Source of the DNA: Pseudomonadales bacterium
Lineage (GTDB): Bacteria; Pseudomonadota; Gammaproteobacteria; Pseudomonadales; Azotimanducaceae
NCBI GenBank assembly: GCA_028281885.1
Contig: JANQJA010000016.1
Coordinates: 149,785-213,784, forward strand
DNA length: 64,000 nt
Direction of reading: 5' to 3'
Position 1 is the stretch's first letter. Each line of letters starts with the position of its first letter. The notes beneath the pieces are model-generated. The model saw only the letters and a program-made list of their open reading frames with translations, searched no databases and was not told where the DNA came from. Below are positions 7,237 to 16,603 of this stretch, piece by piece. The translations under genes and the position numbers were made by a program.

Positions 7237-9240
7237 TCAGGAGTTGTCGGGTTGTCGTGTGACCTTCGGTTCGTCGTCAGCAATCAATCGTCGTGTGTCC
7301 AGAAATTCGCTGAATTCATGGTTTTCAATCAGTGGCTGATCCTGTTCCAGTCGCCTCGCATAGATGGCAGCGAACATCAGCACATTCTGCACGTATTCCC
7401 GGGTTTCCCTGAAGGGTATCGTCTCGATCCAGACATCCAGCGGCAGATCCGGGTTACGCCAGCGGTCGACCCTTGACGGACCGGCGTTGTAGGCGGCGGT
7501 TGCAAGGATTCGGTTGCGGTCAAAACGCCGAAACATCTCGCCGAGGTAGGCGGCACCGATTTCGATGTTGCGATCCGGATTGTTGAGATCCCCGTTGCCG
7601 TTGAAGCTGAGATTGTGATGGGTCGCCGCCAGTTTGGCGGTTGTTGGCATGAGTTGCATGATTCCGCGAGCGCCCGCTGTTGATCGTGCGTCGGGCATGA
7701 AGGCGCTTTCCTGCCTGGCGATCGCGAGACTCCAGTTGAGCGGGATGTCGAACCGACGGGAGACTGTGACGAACTCATGCTGATATGCCAGTGGAAATCT
7801 CATGTCGAGATCGTTCCAGGCTTCGGCATCGATCATCGATTTGATCGCCTGCCGATACCAGCCCCACTTTTGCGCAACACGGGCTGCTACCTGTAAGTCA
7901 TAGTCGCTCATATCGCGGGTCGCGTATTGCCATTCGGCCCGGCCATCATGTCTTTCGCCGATGGTGAACAGTTCCAATGCTCGCTGAATGCCAGGGCGCG
8001 ACTCAATTGCCAGCACTTCCTCGCCGGGAATTTCGATCGGATAGTGCTGAAACTCGTAGCGGCTGCCCAGTGCATCGGCAGAGACAAAACCATAGAAGTT
8101 GCGTTGTTTAGCCAGTTCCCGGTAAATGTCGCGCGCCGATGCCTGGTCGTCCCCATTGCTGGAGTCCACCAGTATCCGCGCCTTCCAGTACCGCCATCTG
8201 GGTGTGTTGGCTTCCGTATCGGGTAGCTGGTTGATCAGGACCAGCGCATCACTCCAGTGCTGTTGTTGAAGGGCCAGCCTGATACGCGCTTCGACCAGCC
8301 CGGTGACCAGATTGTGATCGACGGGAATCCGGTTGAGCAGCCCTGACGGGTCGCCGTTCTGGGCGATACGTACGCCGACGTATTCGTAGAGACTGGCAAG
8401 TTCGGTGGCATTAAAACCATGTGAAACCCGATACGACCCCAATGCTTCGAATGCTGCTGCTGCATCCTGTCGAGCCAGCCGCCTGATGCCGTAGCTGATT
8501 ACGTCGCGCGTTTGTTCATTGTCGGTGGCGAATAGCCCGGTTCGTCGAATCAGGCCGGGATTTTGTCGCAGCTGCCGTAATCGGTCGGCGAGCGATACGT
8601 CTTCGCTGTCGAGATAGCGCACGAGATATCCGGCCAGCGAGTACTCCCGTGCTTCCTGGGTCATCAAGAGTCGCTGCCAGGCTGTGTTCCGGACTAATCC
8701 ACCCTGGCTACGGAACAGCCTGAATACCGGATCGCACTCGTCTGGTTGCGAGTAGTCCACCAGCCAAAGGTTCTTCGCGGCTGCCGTGGCAGCTTCTTTC
8801 CGTCCCGTCCTGTACAGGGCGTGAGCGTGGAAGCAGGCATTGCGTCTTCCCAGTAGCCCGCCGTCATAGTGGGCGAGAAACTCATCCCACCGTCCCCGCG
8901 CTCCGAGTACGAACAGCCAGTTTTCCAGCAGCCGTCGCGAGATGGGCGAATGACGATGTGCTTCGACAAAGGGCATGATCCGTGCCGAGTTCTGGCGTTG
9001 GATGCTGTAGATGAATGCGGTGTATTCCAGGTAGGGATACAGAGGATAGGAAGCCAGGGCTTTCTTCTTCTCTTCCATTGCGGCCCAGCGGCCTGCCTTG
9101 ATGTCAGCGATGGCTGCCTGGTAGATCTGGCGTTGGTCGTAACGGGATACATCGCCTGATCGAGCGGTTGTGGCTGAGAATCCGCCGTTTGCCTGTAGGG
9201 CGACAAACAGGGGCAGTAGGGTTAACCAGCGACGACCCAT
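7237..9240 (-). CDS. slt: Soluble lytic murein transglycosylase (Slt70-like)
   Basis: A 667-residue periplasmic enzyme that cleaves glycan strands of peptidoglycan to 1,6-anhydro ends. The ATG at 9240 starts a signal peptide (MGRRWLTLLPLFVALQANGG); the longer frame upstream would bury it. A long alpha-superhelical middle region (residues about 40-450) of repeated helix pairs precedes the C-terminal lysozyme-like domain, with the catalytic Glu511 in RQESAFMPDARSTAGARG, IMQLMPTTAK and AYNAGPSRV. Size matches Slt70. The uspA gene lies upstream on the same strand, about 90 bases away. Confidence 0.92.
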   Translation of the reverse strand: MGRRWLTLLPLFVALQANGGFSATTARSGDVSRYDQRQIYQAAIADIKAGRWAAMEEKKKALASYPLYPYLEYTAFIYSIQRQNSARIMPFVEAHRHSPISRRLLENWLFVLGARGRWDEFLAHYDGGLLGRRNACFHAHALYRTGRKEAATAAAKNLWLVDYSQPDECDPVFRLFRSQGGLVRNTAWQRLLMTQEAREYSLAGYLVRYLDSEDVSLADRLRQLRQNPGLIRRTGLFATDNEQTRDVISYGIRRLARQDAAAAFEALGSYRVSHGFNATELASLYEYVGVRIAQNGDPSGLLNRIPVDHNLVTGLVEARIRLALQQQHWSDALVLINQLPDTEANTPRWRYWKARILVDSSNGDDQASARDIYRELAKQRNFYGFVSADALGSRYEFQHYPIEIPGEEVLAIESRPGIQRALELFTIGERHDGRAEWQYATRDMSDYDLQVAARVAQKWGWYRQAIKSMIDAEAWNDLDMRFPLAYQHEFVTVSRRFDIPLNWSLAIARQESAFMPDARSTAGARGIMQLMPTTAKLAATHHNLSFNGNGDLNNPDRNIEIGAAYLGEMFRRFDRNRILATAAYNAGPSRVDRWRNPDLPLDVWIETIPFRETREYVQNVLMFAAIYARRLEQDQPLIENHEFSEFLDTRRLIADDEPKVTRQPDNS

Positions 9241-9327
9241 GATGAAACCTGATGCATACCAAGTGACGGGCACGCAAGAGCTTAACTTGCGTTTATCTGC
9301 CCTGTATAGCGGGCATTTAGGTGTGGG

Positions 9328-9756
9328 TTATACGCGAACAGCGAGTACGTCGCACTTGGCGCCATGCAATACGCCATTGGCGGTTGAGCCAAATAATAGT
9401 GCCAGGCCCTGCCGGCCATGGCTACCGACGACGATGAGGTCGACTTCGATCTGGTCGGCGAGTGAATGAATCTCTGTTTCCGGGCGGCCGAAGATCAGGT
9501 GCTGGTTCTCCGGGGGGATATTGAGCAGATTGGCAAACTCGGCGAGATGCGATTTGGCCGTTTCCTGAATCTGTTCCTGAATGGTGGAAAGGTCCATCGG
9601 AACGTCGCCACCGTAGGCGAGGCTTAGCGGCTCAACCACATGCAGACAGCTCAGTTTTGCTTCATAGGCCCGGGCCAGTGCACAGGCGCGTTTCGCAACC
9701 TTTCGCGACTCTTCTGTCAGGTCTACGCCCACCAGAATGTGAGAGTATTCACCCAT
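9328..9756 (-). CDS. uspA: Universal stress protein A family
   Basis: A 142-residue single-domain Usp. It begins with the family's ILVGVDLTEES strand-loop and ends with the ATP-binding signature GSHGRQGLALLFGST followed by NGVLHGAKCDVLAVR. The GxxGx9GS spacing suggests it can bind ATP. The product is cytoplasmic and usually accumulates in growth arrest. A GGTGGA ribosome site precedes the ATG. A 9-bp inverted repeat lies upstream at 9829-9850, between this gene and the divergent membrane protein. Confidence 0.9.
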   Translation of the reverse strand: MGEYSHILVGVDLTEESRKVAKRACALARAYEAKLSCLHVVEPLSLAYGGDVPMDLSTIQEQIQETAKSHLAEFANLLNIPPENQHLIFGRPETEIHSLADQIEVDLIVVGSHGRQGLALLFGSTANGVLHGAKCDVLAVRV

Positions 9757-9828
9757 AAGTCCACCTCGCGGTCCGGTTATTATTGTTATCGACCTTTGGG
9801 CGCAATTTACACAGGAAAATCGAATCGA

Positions 9829-9850
9829 ACAAGCAGCATGGGCTGCTTGT
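9829..9850. repeat. 9-bp perfect inverted repeat between uspA and a divergent gene
   Basis: ACAAGCAGC and GCTGCTTGT are perfectly complementary around a 4-base loop (ATGG). It lies 72 bases upstream of the uspA start and 32 bases before the ATG of the plus-strand membrane gene. No T-run follows on the plus strand. It could be an operator or an RNA hairpin; nothing in the sequence decides. Confidence 0.45.
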
Positions 9851-9881
9851 AAATGTTGAAGCTGCCGGGCATGTTTCCACC

Positions 9882-10457
9882 ATGGTTTACCTGGGAATCG
9901 GACTGGTACTGCTTTTACTGATCGCGCCGATCATCGCGCTGCTGCCGTCCGCGCGTCAGCGAGAGCAGGCGGCGATGCGGCAGGTGGCGCGTGCCAATGG
10001 CATCATCACTGAACTGGTTACCATCGATGATCCGGACCCGGATCCTGGCCAGTATGTTTCGAGTCTCGGTAAGCCGCTGGCGCCTGAATTAAAGGTCATT
10101 GCGTATCGAAAGGCGCGCCAGCGCCCGGAGCAATGGCGTGACCTTCCGAAACTTTCTTGGTGCCTGATTCGGACCAGGGAACGGGCCGAGGGATTGCCGC
10201 CGGGCTGGGCCTGGCGGGCTTCAGTTCCCGACTCGAAAGATCTTTCGGAAAAGTTGATACAGCAGCTGACGTTGCTGCCTGACGATGTCGTTATGGTGGA
10301 CGAGCAGGGCTATCGGGTTTCGGTCTATTGGCGGGAAAATGGCGGTGATGGCGCGCTGGAGCAGGTCATTGGCTATCTCGATGCGGTGGCTCAACTGAGC
10401 GTGCCAGATGCGATGTCAGATAGCGCGGGTTCGTCCGCCGACGATGACACCTTGTAA
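9882..10457 (+). CDS. Conserved hypothetical single-pass membrane protein
   Basis: Unrecognised family, 191 residues. The first 20 residues (MVYLGIGLVLLLLIAPIIAL) form one membrane segment; a basic stretch (PSARQREQAAMRQVAR) follows, predicting a cytoplasmic soluble part. That part has a Trp-rich centre (EQWRDLPKLSWCLIRT, GWAWRA), and the C-terminal tail is acidic (SADDDTL). The ATG at 9882 is chosen because it starts the membrane segment, although no strong ribosome site precedes it; the frame is open from 9783. It lies just upstream of topA on the same strand but topA has its own likely promoter. No function is proposed. Confidence 0.7.
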   Translation: MVYLGIGLVLLLLIAPIIALLPSARQREQAAMRQVARANGIITELVTIDDPDPDPGQYVSSLGKPLAPELKVIAYRKARQRPEQWRDLPKLSWCLIRTRERAEGLPPGWAWRASVPDSKDLSEKLIQQLTLLPDDVVMVDEQGYRVSVYWRENGGDGALEQVIGYLDAVAQLSVPDAMSDSAGSSADDDTL

Positions 10458-10465
10458 GTCTGTTG

Positions 10466-10494
10466 TTGACAAAGCGACTATCGATGCCTTTAAG
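10466..10494 (+). promoter_or_regulatory. Probable sigma70 promoter of topA
   Basis: A consensus -35 TTGACA at 10466-10471 is followed after 17 bases by TTTAAG at 10489-10494. It sits in the only gap before topA, about 90 bases upstream of the start. The -10 match is partial. topA promoters respond to supercoiling in other bacteria; whether this one does is not visible. Confidence 0.45.
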
Positions 10495-10584
10495 CTAAAA
10501 AAGGCGCTTGCGGTTGACGTACACCGACTTTGCTTCTACTGTTCGCCGCCGCGACCCTAACCAATGGCTCAGGATTCCGCTTTT

Positions 10585-13260
10585 ATGGGTAAATCGCTGG
10601 TAATCGTCGAAAGCCCTGCGAAGGCCAAGACGATTAACAAATATCTGGGAGACGACTACATCGTTAAGTCGAGTGTAGGTCATATCCGTGATTTACCGAC
10701 CAGCGGTAGCAGTAAGAGTGATCCCAAGGCGCGGGCGAAGGAAGCTGCCAAGACGCGAAAAATGTCTCCGGAGAAGAAGGCAGCGTACCGGCAAGAGAAG
10801 GCACGCAAGCAGTTGATTGCCAGGATGGGAGTAAACCCCGAGGCGGACTGGGCCGCCGAGTACGAAATTCTGCCGGATAAAAAGAAGGTGGTTGATGAGC
10901 TGAGAAAGCTCGCCCGGGATGCTGACGAGATTTATCTTGCCACCGACCTTGATCGGGAAGGTGAAGCCATTGCCTGGCATCTGCGCGAGGCCATCGGCGG
11001 CGATGAAGGTCGTTTTCGACGGGTCGTGTTCAATGAGATCACGAAACGGGCCATAGAGGAGGCATTTGAGGACCCGGGCGAGATCGATGTGGCTCGGGTT
11101 AATGCTCAGCAGGCGCGACGGTTTCTGGATCGGGTCGTTGGCTTCATGGTATCGCCGTTACTCTGGTCGAAGATTGCCAGGGGTCTGTCTGCCGGACGGG
11201 TCCAGTCGGTCGCGGTGCGCTTGATCGTGGAGCGCGAGCGCGAGATCAGGGCTTTTGTCCCGGAAGAGTACTGGGAGATCGCGGCTGATCTTGTCGCGGA
11301 GGGTGATGCGGAGCCGGTTCGGTTCGACGTATCGAAGGATAAGGGTGAGTCCTTTCGACCGACCAGCGAGGCCCAGACCAATGAAGTGCTGGAGAGACTG
11401 CGGGCTTCGACATTTACAGTTTCCAGTCGTGAGGACCGGCCCACCCGAACACGGCCCTCGGCGCCATTCATTACCTCGACCCTGCAACAGGCGGCGAGTA
11501 CCCGCATGGGCTTCGGTGTGAAGAAAACCATGATGCTCGCCCAGCGTCTCTACGAGGCCGGATACATCACCTATATGCGAACGGACTCCACCAACCTGAG
11601 CGCCGAGGCGGTTGCTGCCGCACGCGAGTTGATCTCGTCGAATTATGGCGACCGTTATTTGCCGCAGCAGCCGAGGTCTTACGCGAGCAAGGAAGGGGCG
11701 CAGGAAGCACACGAAGCGATCAGGCCTTCGGACGTGTCGGTACGGACTGTGCGAGGTCTGGACCGGGATGCTGAACGGCTTTATGAATTGATCTGGCGTC
11801 AGTTCGTTGCCTGCCAGATGCCTGATGCTGAATACACCAGCACCACCGTGATTGTGACCGCGGGTGAAACAGAACTCCGCGTCCGAGGACGTATCCTGCG
11901 GTTTGATGGCTATACCCGGGTCCAGCCACCAGCTGGCAGGAAGGAGAATGAAACGCCAGTACCTGAACTCGATGTAGGCGAACAACTGAAACTTGCTGAA
12001 CTTCATCCTTCACAACACTTCACCAAGCCACCGCCCCGGTATGGCGAAGCGAGTCTGGTGAAGGAACTGGAAAAGAAAGGGATTGGTCGACCGTCAACCT
12101 ATGCCTCGATCATCACCACCATTCAGGATCGCGGCTACGTACGTCTGGAGAATCGTCGATTCTATGCGGAGAAGATCGGTGAAATTGTCACTGATCGTCT
12201 CGTTGAGAGTTTCGACAACCTGATGGATTATGGTTTTACCGCTGGTCTTGAAGAGTCACTCGACGAGGTTTCGGAAGGGCATGTGGACTGGAAGTCATTG
12301 CTTGACGAGTTCTACCAGGACTTTGAAAGCAAGCTGGTGGCTGCCAACGACGAAGCGGGCATGCGTTCGAACGAACCCACCATGACCGATATCAGTTGCC
12401 CTCAGTGTGGTCGACCGATGCAGATTCGGACGGCCAGTACGGGTGTGTTCCTGGGGTGTTCCGGTTATGCGCTGCCACCTAAGGAGCGCTGCAAGTCGAC
12501 CATCAACCTGATTCCCGGTGAAGAGGTCGAGTCAGTCGACGGCGACGAGGATGAAGCGGAGATTATCAGTCTGCGTCGCAAGCGCCGTTGTCCTCTCTGC
12601 CAGACAGCAATGGAGAGTTACCTGATCGATACTGAACGGAAGTTGCATGTCTGCGGCAATAATCCGGATTGTGAAGGCTTCGAAGTAGAAACAGGTGCCT
12701 TCAAGATCAAGGGTTATGACGGGCCGGTCATCGAATGCGACAAGTGCGGCGCAGACATGCAGCTCAAGACCGGGCGATTTGGTAAATATTTTGGTTGCAC
12801 ATCGGATGACTGCAAGAACACGCGCAAGCTGTTGCGCAGCGGTGAGCCGGCACCGCCGAAGATGGATCCGGTCCCCATGCCTGAGCTCGCGTGTCTGAAA
12901 GTGGACGACACCTACGTGTTGCGTGATGGTGCGGCAGGCATCTTTCTGGCTGCATCGCAGTTTCCAAAAAACCGGGAAACGCGGGCTCCCTATGTGGATG
13001 AGTTGATTCCACACCAGAATGAAATTGATCCCAAATATGAATTTCTCATGCGCGCACCGGTCAAGGATCCGGATGGTCGACGTTCACTGGTGAAATACGC
13101 ACGCAAGACCAAAGAGCATTACGTGATGTCCGAGAAGAAGGATGGCAAGCCGACCGGATGGCGTGCGGACTTTGTGAATGGTGAATGGATAGAGCAGAAG
13201 GCGCCCAGAAAGGCGCCCAAGAGAAAAGCTTCGGCCCGCAAGAAGGCGTCCGCTTCCTGA
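10585..13260 (+). CDS. topA: DNA topoisomerase I (type IA)
   Basis: An 891-residue enzyme that relaxes negative supercoils by cutting one DNA strand through a tyrosine. The N-terminal Toprim domain starts [16 protein letters not shown] and carries the acidic [17 protein letters not shown]. Catalytic Tyr330 lies in [27 protein letters not shown] and [11 protein letters not shown] are further signatures. The C-terminal half has three four-cysteine zinc ribbons starting at CPQCGRP, CPLCQTA and CDKCGAD, and a very basic tail ([11 protein letters not shown]). The start MGKS at 10585 matches E. coli TopA; an in-frame ATG at 10564 would add seven residues. lexA follows convergently after 13 bases. 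Confidence 0.96.
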   Translation: MGKSLVIVESPAKAKTINKYLGDDYIVKSSVGHIRDLPTSGSSKSDPKARAKEAAKTRKMSPEKKAAYRQEKARKQLIARMGVNPEADWAAEYEILPDKKKVVDELRKLARDADEIYLATDLDREGEAIAWHLREAIGGDEGRFRRVVFNEITKRAIEEAFEDPGEIDVARVNAQQARRFLDRVVGFMVSPLLWSKIARGLSAGRVQSVAVRLIVEREREIRAFVPEEYWEIAADLVAEGDAEPVRFDVSKDKGESFRPTSEAQTNEVLERLRASTFTVSSREDRPTRTRPSAPFITSTLQQAASTRMGFGVKKTMMLAQRLYEAGYITYMRTDSTNLSAEAVAAARELISSNYGDRYLPQQPRSYASKEGAQEAHEAIRPSDVSVRTVRGLDRDAERLYELIWRQFVACQMPDAEYTSTTVIVTAGETELRVRGRILRFDGYTRVQPPAGRKENETPVPELDVGEQLKLAELHPSQHFTKPPPRYGEASLVKELEKKGIGRPSTYASIITTIQDRGYVRLENRRFYAEKIGEIVTDRLVESFDNLMDYGFTAGLEESLDEVSEGHVDWKSLLDEFYQDFESKLVAANDEAGMRSNEPTMTDISCPQCGRPMQIRTASTGVFLGCSGYALPPKERCKSTINLIPGEEVESVDGDEDEAEIISLRRKRRCPLCQTAMESYLIDTERKLHVCGNNPDCEGFEVETGAFKIKGYDGPVIECDKCGADMQLKTGRFGKYFGCTSDDCKNTRKLLRSGEPAPPKMDPVPMPELACLKVDDTYVLRDGAAGIFLAASQFPKNRETRAPYVDELIPHQNEIDPKYEFLMRAPVKDPDGRRSLVKYARKTKEHYVMSEKKDGKPTGWRADFVNGEWIEQKAPRKAPKRKASARKKASAS

Positions 13261-13273
13261 GACCTGTGATGCG

Positions 13274-13870
13274 TCAGTGGCGAATCACGCCGACGCTGAG
13301 TCCCTCAATAGCAAAATCACCGTCACGCAAATCTACCTCGATGGGTTCATAGTCGGGGTTCTCTGGCAGCAGCGTGACTTCATGCTTGCTGCGTCCTCGC
13401 CTGAAGGTTTTCACAGTCACTTCGTTGTCGATCCTGGCGACTACGATATCGTTATTGTTCACCTGCGTGGTGCGGTGTACTGCAAGCAGATCACCATCGA
13501 AGATCCCGGCATTCATCATGCTGTCACCACGAACCATGAGCAGGTAGTCCGCCGCAGGTTTGAAAAAGTTTGGCTCAATGCTGCAATAGTCCTCGATATG
13601 CTCTTCTGCCAGAATCGGGTTGCCGGCGGCGACGCGACCCACGACAGGAATGCCTTCACCACCGGGCAGCTTGATACCCCGGGAAGTGCCGGGAATGATC
13701 TCGATGGCTCCTTTGCGAGCCAGCGCCTTCAGGTGTTCCTCGGAAGCGTTGGCGCTCTTAAAACCGAGTTCTTTGGCAATTTCTGCGCGAGTGGGGGGAT
13801 AACGATATTCGTCAAAATAATCCTTGATGAACTGCAGGACCTCAGATTGTCGCGGCGTCAGTTTGATCAT
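13274..13870 (-). CDS. lexA: LexA repressor
   Basis: A 198-residue SOS repressor. The N-terminal winged helix ([28 protein letters not shown]) binds SOS boxes. The C-terminal S24 domain has the self-cleavage site Ala82-Gly83 (VAAGNP), nucleophile Ser117 (GDSMMNAGI) and Lys154 (TVKTF), all intact, so RecA-stimulated autocleavage is expected. Two SOS boxes lie directly upstream, as in autoregulated E. coli lexA. No sulA-like gene is next to it; the MscS-type channel gene starts divergently. Confidence 0.97.
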   Translation of the reverse strand: MIKLTPRQSEVLQFIKDYFDEYRYPPTRAEIAKELGFKSANASEEHLKALARKGAIEIIPGTSRGIKLPGGEGIPVVGRVAAGNPILAEEHIEDYCSIEPNFFKPAADYLLMVRGDSMMNAGIFDGDLLAVHRTTQVNNNDIVVARIDNEVTVKTFRRGRSKHEVTLLPENPDYEPIEVDLRDGDFAIEGLSVGVIRH

Positions 13871-13897
13871 CTTTGATTCCCGTTGGCGACAGCCGTG

Positions 13898-13913
13898 CTG
13901 TCTTTATGTACAG
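13898..13913. promoter_or_regulatory. SOS box 1 (LexA operator)
   Basis: CTGT-N8-ACAG (CTGTCTTTATGTACAG), 27 bases upstream of the lexA start. It matches the gammaproteobacterial LexA consensus and predicts autorepression. Confidence 0.85.
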
Positions 13914-13916
13914 TTA

Positions 13917-13932
13917 CTGTGATTATATACAG
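13917..13932. promoter_or_regulatory. SOS box 2 (LexA operator)
   Basis: A second CTGT-N8-ACAG (CTGTGATTATATACAG), only 3 bases from box 1. With its flanks it is close to the ideal TACTGTATATATATACAGTA. Paired boxes suggest cooperative, tight autoregulation. Confidence 0.88.
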
Positions 13933-14113
13933 CAAAATCCGAATGACAACCAAAAAATTTGTGTCGAATCCGTCACTTGCAGGAGCAGTAGGCATCGCGT
14001 AGCGTCTCTGGTCACTGAATCGCGGCGGGCCAGGCTTGCCCTTGGCCGGTCGTTCTTGCCAGTGGTGGTTGTGGCAATGGCCACTGCGATTTACCTCCGT
14101 CGGGAAGGATACG

Positions 14114-15193
14114 ATGAATCTTGATTTTGCCACTGTGACTGACTGGCTGAGCCAACCGATCGTCTGGCGTACGTTCGTGGTCGTGTTCGCCACGCTGCTG
14201 ATCGATTATCTGCTGCGGATATTGCTTCGCGGGATTAAGTCCCGGGCGGAAAGAACCAGCACCGTCTGGGATGATGCGTTGGTACGCTCTGTTGGCCTGC
14301 CGGCTTCACTGCTGGTATGGACACTCGGCATTGCCTATGCCGCCGAGATCATTTCCAACCAGACAGATTCGGATCTGGCGAATCTGATCGAACCGGCACG
14401 CTATGTCGCCATTGTCATGTTGTTGGCATTCTTCCTGGCGCGTTTTGCCAGAGAGTGTGAGGGAGGTTTCATTTCCCACGGCGCTGATGTCACGACGGTA
14501 CATGCCATTGGCAAGCTGTTGAGAATATCCATTGTCATTACGGCTGCGCTGACGATCATGCAGACGCTTGGCGTCAGCATTTCCGGTATTCTGGCGTTCG
14601 GTGGCGTCGGCGGAATCGCCGTCGGTTTCGCGGCTCGCGACCTGCTCGCCAACTTTTTCGGTGGACTCATGATATATCTCGATCGCCCCTTCAAGGTGGG
14701 CGACTGGGTCAGGAGTCCTGACAGGGAGGTTGAGGGGACGATTGAGCACATAGGTTGGCGCTTGACGGTGGTGCGTACGTTCGAACGCCGGCCTCTTTAT
14801 ATTCCCAACTCCGTGTTTGCGACGATTGCCATCGAAAATCCGTCCCGAATGGAACATCGACGCATTTATGAAACGATTGGAGTTCGTTATGAGGATATCA
14901 ATCGGGTCAAGGTGATTGTCGATGATGTTCGCGAGATGCTGATTGAAGATGAGGATATTGAAACGGACAAGCGTGTACTGATTGTGAATTTCAATGCGTT
15001 CAATGCGTCTTCACTGGACTTCTTCGTTTATACCTACACCAAGACCATTGCGTGGGAGGAGTTCCACCGGGTTAAGGAGCGAATCCTGCTCAATATCGCC
15101 GAGATCATTCAGCGACATGGTGCAGAAATCGCATTTCCCACCAGGACAGTGCATGTCGCGGCCCTGCCGCCAGCTGAACCTGAATCGATATGA
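14114..15193 (+). CDS. Small-conductance mechanosensitive channel, MscS family
   Basis: A 359-residue inner-membrane protein. It has about four hydrophobic segments (near residues 10-30, 55-75, 95-115 and 130-165). The pore-lining last helix and beta domain read GILAFGGVGGIAVGFAARDLLANFFGGLMIYLDRP (in two parts: GGVGGIAVGFAARDLLANFF, then the beta-domain entry FKVGDWV). IPNSVF and the C-terminal alpha/beta domain are also family features. It is longer than E. coli MscS (286). AAGGA precedes the ATG. Its stop overlaps the hpt start (ATGA), so the two are probably co-translated. The channel gates under membrane tension in hypo-osmotic shock. Confidence 0.9.
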   Translation: MNLDFATVTDWLSQPIVWRTFVVVFATLLIDYLLRILLRGIKSRAERTSTVWDDALVRSVGLPASLLVWTLGIAYAAEIISNQTDSDLANLIEPARYVAIVMLLAFFLARFARECEGGFISHGADVTTVHAIGKLLRISIVITAALTIMQTLGVSISGILAFGGVGGIAVGFAARDLLANFFGGLMIYLDRPFKVGDWVRSPDREVEGTIEHIGWRLTVVRTFERRPLYIPNSVFATIAIENPSRMEHRRIYETIGVRYEDINRVKVIVDDVREMLIEDEDIETDKRVLIVNFNAFNASSLDFFVYTYTKTIAWEEFHRVKERILLNIAEIIQRHGAEIAFPTRTVHVAALPPAEPESI

Positions 15194-15717
15194 TACAGCT
15201 GCCGGATTCGACCATCCTCTTCAGCGAAGGTGAGGTTGCCGCCGCAATTGACTGGCTTGCGGCGGCGGTCGAGGATCATTGCGCTGGCGACGAGTGGGTT
15301 GCGGTCTGCGTCCTGAACGGTGGATTGATATTCACCGCCGAGATTCTGAAGCGCGTCAATACGCCAATGCGACTCGACTCTGTCCGGGTCTCGCGATACC
15401 GGGACACCACGCTGGGCAAGGATCTGCAATGGCATGCGCGATCGGAATTCGATATCCAGGGTAAGCGAATCCTTCTGCTCGACGATATTTTTGATGAGGG
15501 AGAGACTCTGGCGGCATTGTCCGGTCACTTTATGCGACAGGGGGCAACAGAAGTGTTCACCGTTGTGCTGGTGGAGAAGGAACATGATCGCAAGGTTGCC
15601 GGCTTTCGGCCTGACCTGGTAGGTCTGCGTTGTCCTGATCAATATGTGTTTGGTTTTGGAATGGACTTTGAAGGTTTATACAGGAATCTGCCCGATATCC
15701 GCCGCCTGGCGGAATGA
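15190..15717 (+). CDS. hpt: Hypoxanthine/guanine phosphoribosyltransferase
   Basis: A 175-residue purine salvage enzyme that transfers hypoxanthine or guanine to PRPP, giving IMP or GMP. It shows VCVLNGGLIFTAEIL, the flexible-loop/ligand segment SVRVSRYRDTT, the PRPP-binding motif ILLLDDIFDEGETL and the base-binding VGLRCPDQYVFGFGMDFEG. Its start overlaps the MscS-type gene stop (ATGA). A methylthioinosine phosphorylase, whose product is hypoxanthine, is encoded two genes downstream, so the enzymes plausibly form one salvage route. Confidence 0.88.
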   Translation: MIQLPDSTILFSEGEVAAAIDWLAAAVEDHCAGDEWVAVCVLNGGLIFTAEILKRVNTPMRLDSVRVSRYRDTTLGKDLQWHARSEFDIQGKRILLLDDIFDEGETLAALSGHFMRQGATEVFTVVLVEKEHDRKVAGFRPDLVGLRCPDQYVFGFGMDFEGLYRNLPDIRRLAE

Positions 15718-15794
15718 CGCCGTGATCTGGTTGCGTATCGGGTGGTGATTGGGCAAGAATTCGGCCTGTCGTTCTTTCCAAAACAGGCACACCC

Positions 15795-16601
15795 ATGGCT
15801 AACCTGCTGTTCTACGAAAAGCCCGTTGCACTCAACAAGGTCACGCACAAAAACTACAAGATCAGTCCGGTCGGTAACAGCTTCAAGTTTGCCCACAACA
15901 CCAATTCAGTCATCCTTGCGGGCGTTGAATTTACTGAAGCGGCCAAGGAGTATCCGATCTGTTTTGCCAGGGCCGGTGAAACCACGGTGCCGGTGGCGCT
16001 GCTGGGGTTGCGCAACGAAGAGAACCTGTTTGTGGATGAAGACTCAGGTCAGTGGGATGCGCGTTATATTCCCGCATTTGTTCGCCGGTATCCTTTTGTC
16101 CTCGCTGAAACCGGCGAGCAGGGCCAGCGTATGGTCTGCATTGATGAGGCGTATCAGGGGTTCGGGGAAGGCGAAGGCGAACCCCTGTTTGGCGATGACG
16201 ATGCGCCCACGCCGTTGCTGAAGCAGGCGATCGATTTTCTTGAGGAATACCAGCGTCAGTACATTCGGACCGAGCGGTTTGTGCAGCGTCTGCAGGATAA
16301 CGACCTGCTGATGTCGCTGAACGCCCGCGTCGATCTTGTCGACGGTCAGCAGTTCTCGTTAACGGGGTTGCTTGCCGTTGATGAGAAGAAACTGCTGCAG
16401 CTGTCGGATGAAAAGGCACTTGAATTCTTTCGCTCGGGAGAACTGGCGTGGCTCTATTGCCACCTCATGTCGCTTGGCAACATGGCGCGGATGGTGGATC
16501 GTATTGGCAAGCCTGTTTCGGCAGATGCGCAGGCGGCGAGTGATGCCGGTAAGCCGGGAGCCAAGCCGAAGAAAAAGGCAGCGCCCAAGTCCAAGGCCTG
16601 A
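15795..16601 (+). CDS. SapC-family protein
   Basis: A 268-residue protein of the SapC family (S-layer-associated in Campylobacter; not the peptide-transport permease of the same name). Recognised by the MANLLFYEKPVALNKVTHKN start, the YPICFAR and PVALLGLRNEENLFVD strands, and WDARYIPAFVRRYPFVL. The last 30 residues are Lys/Pro/Ala-rich (KPGAKPKKKAAPKSKA), a low-complexity basic tail. No signal peptide is visible. Its role in organisms without an S-layer is unknown. It ends two bases before the phosphorylase gene start, suggesting coupling. Confidence 0.82.
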   Translation: MANLLFYEKPVALNKVTHKNYKISPVGNSFKFAHNTNSVILAGVEFTEAAKEYPICFARAGETTVPVALLGLRNEENLFVDEDSGQWDARYIPAFVRRYPFVLAETGEQGQRMVCIDEAYQGFGEGEGEPLFGDDDAPTPLLKQAIDFLEEYQRQYIRTERFVQRLQDNDLLMSLNARVDLVDGQQFSLTGLLAVDEKKLLQLSDEKALEFFRSGELAWLYCHLMSLGNMARMVDRIGKPVSADAQAASDAGKPGAKPKKKAAPKSKA

Positions 16602-16603
16602 GG

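Noticed and set aside
13277..13876. A 199-codon plus-strand frame opposite lexA
   Set aside because: Shadow of lexA, which has intact catalytic residues and SOS boxes.
15795..16601. SapC as a peptide-transport permease
   Set aside because: No membrane helices; similarity is to the S-layer-associated SapC family that shares only the name.
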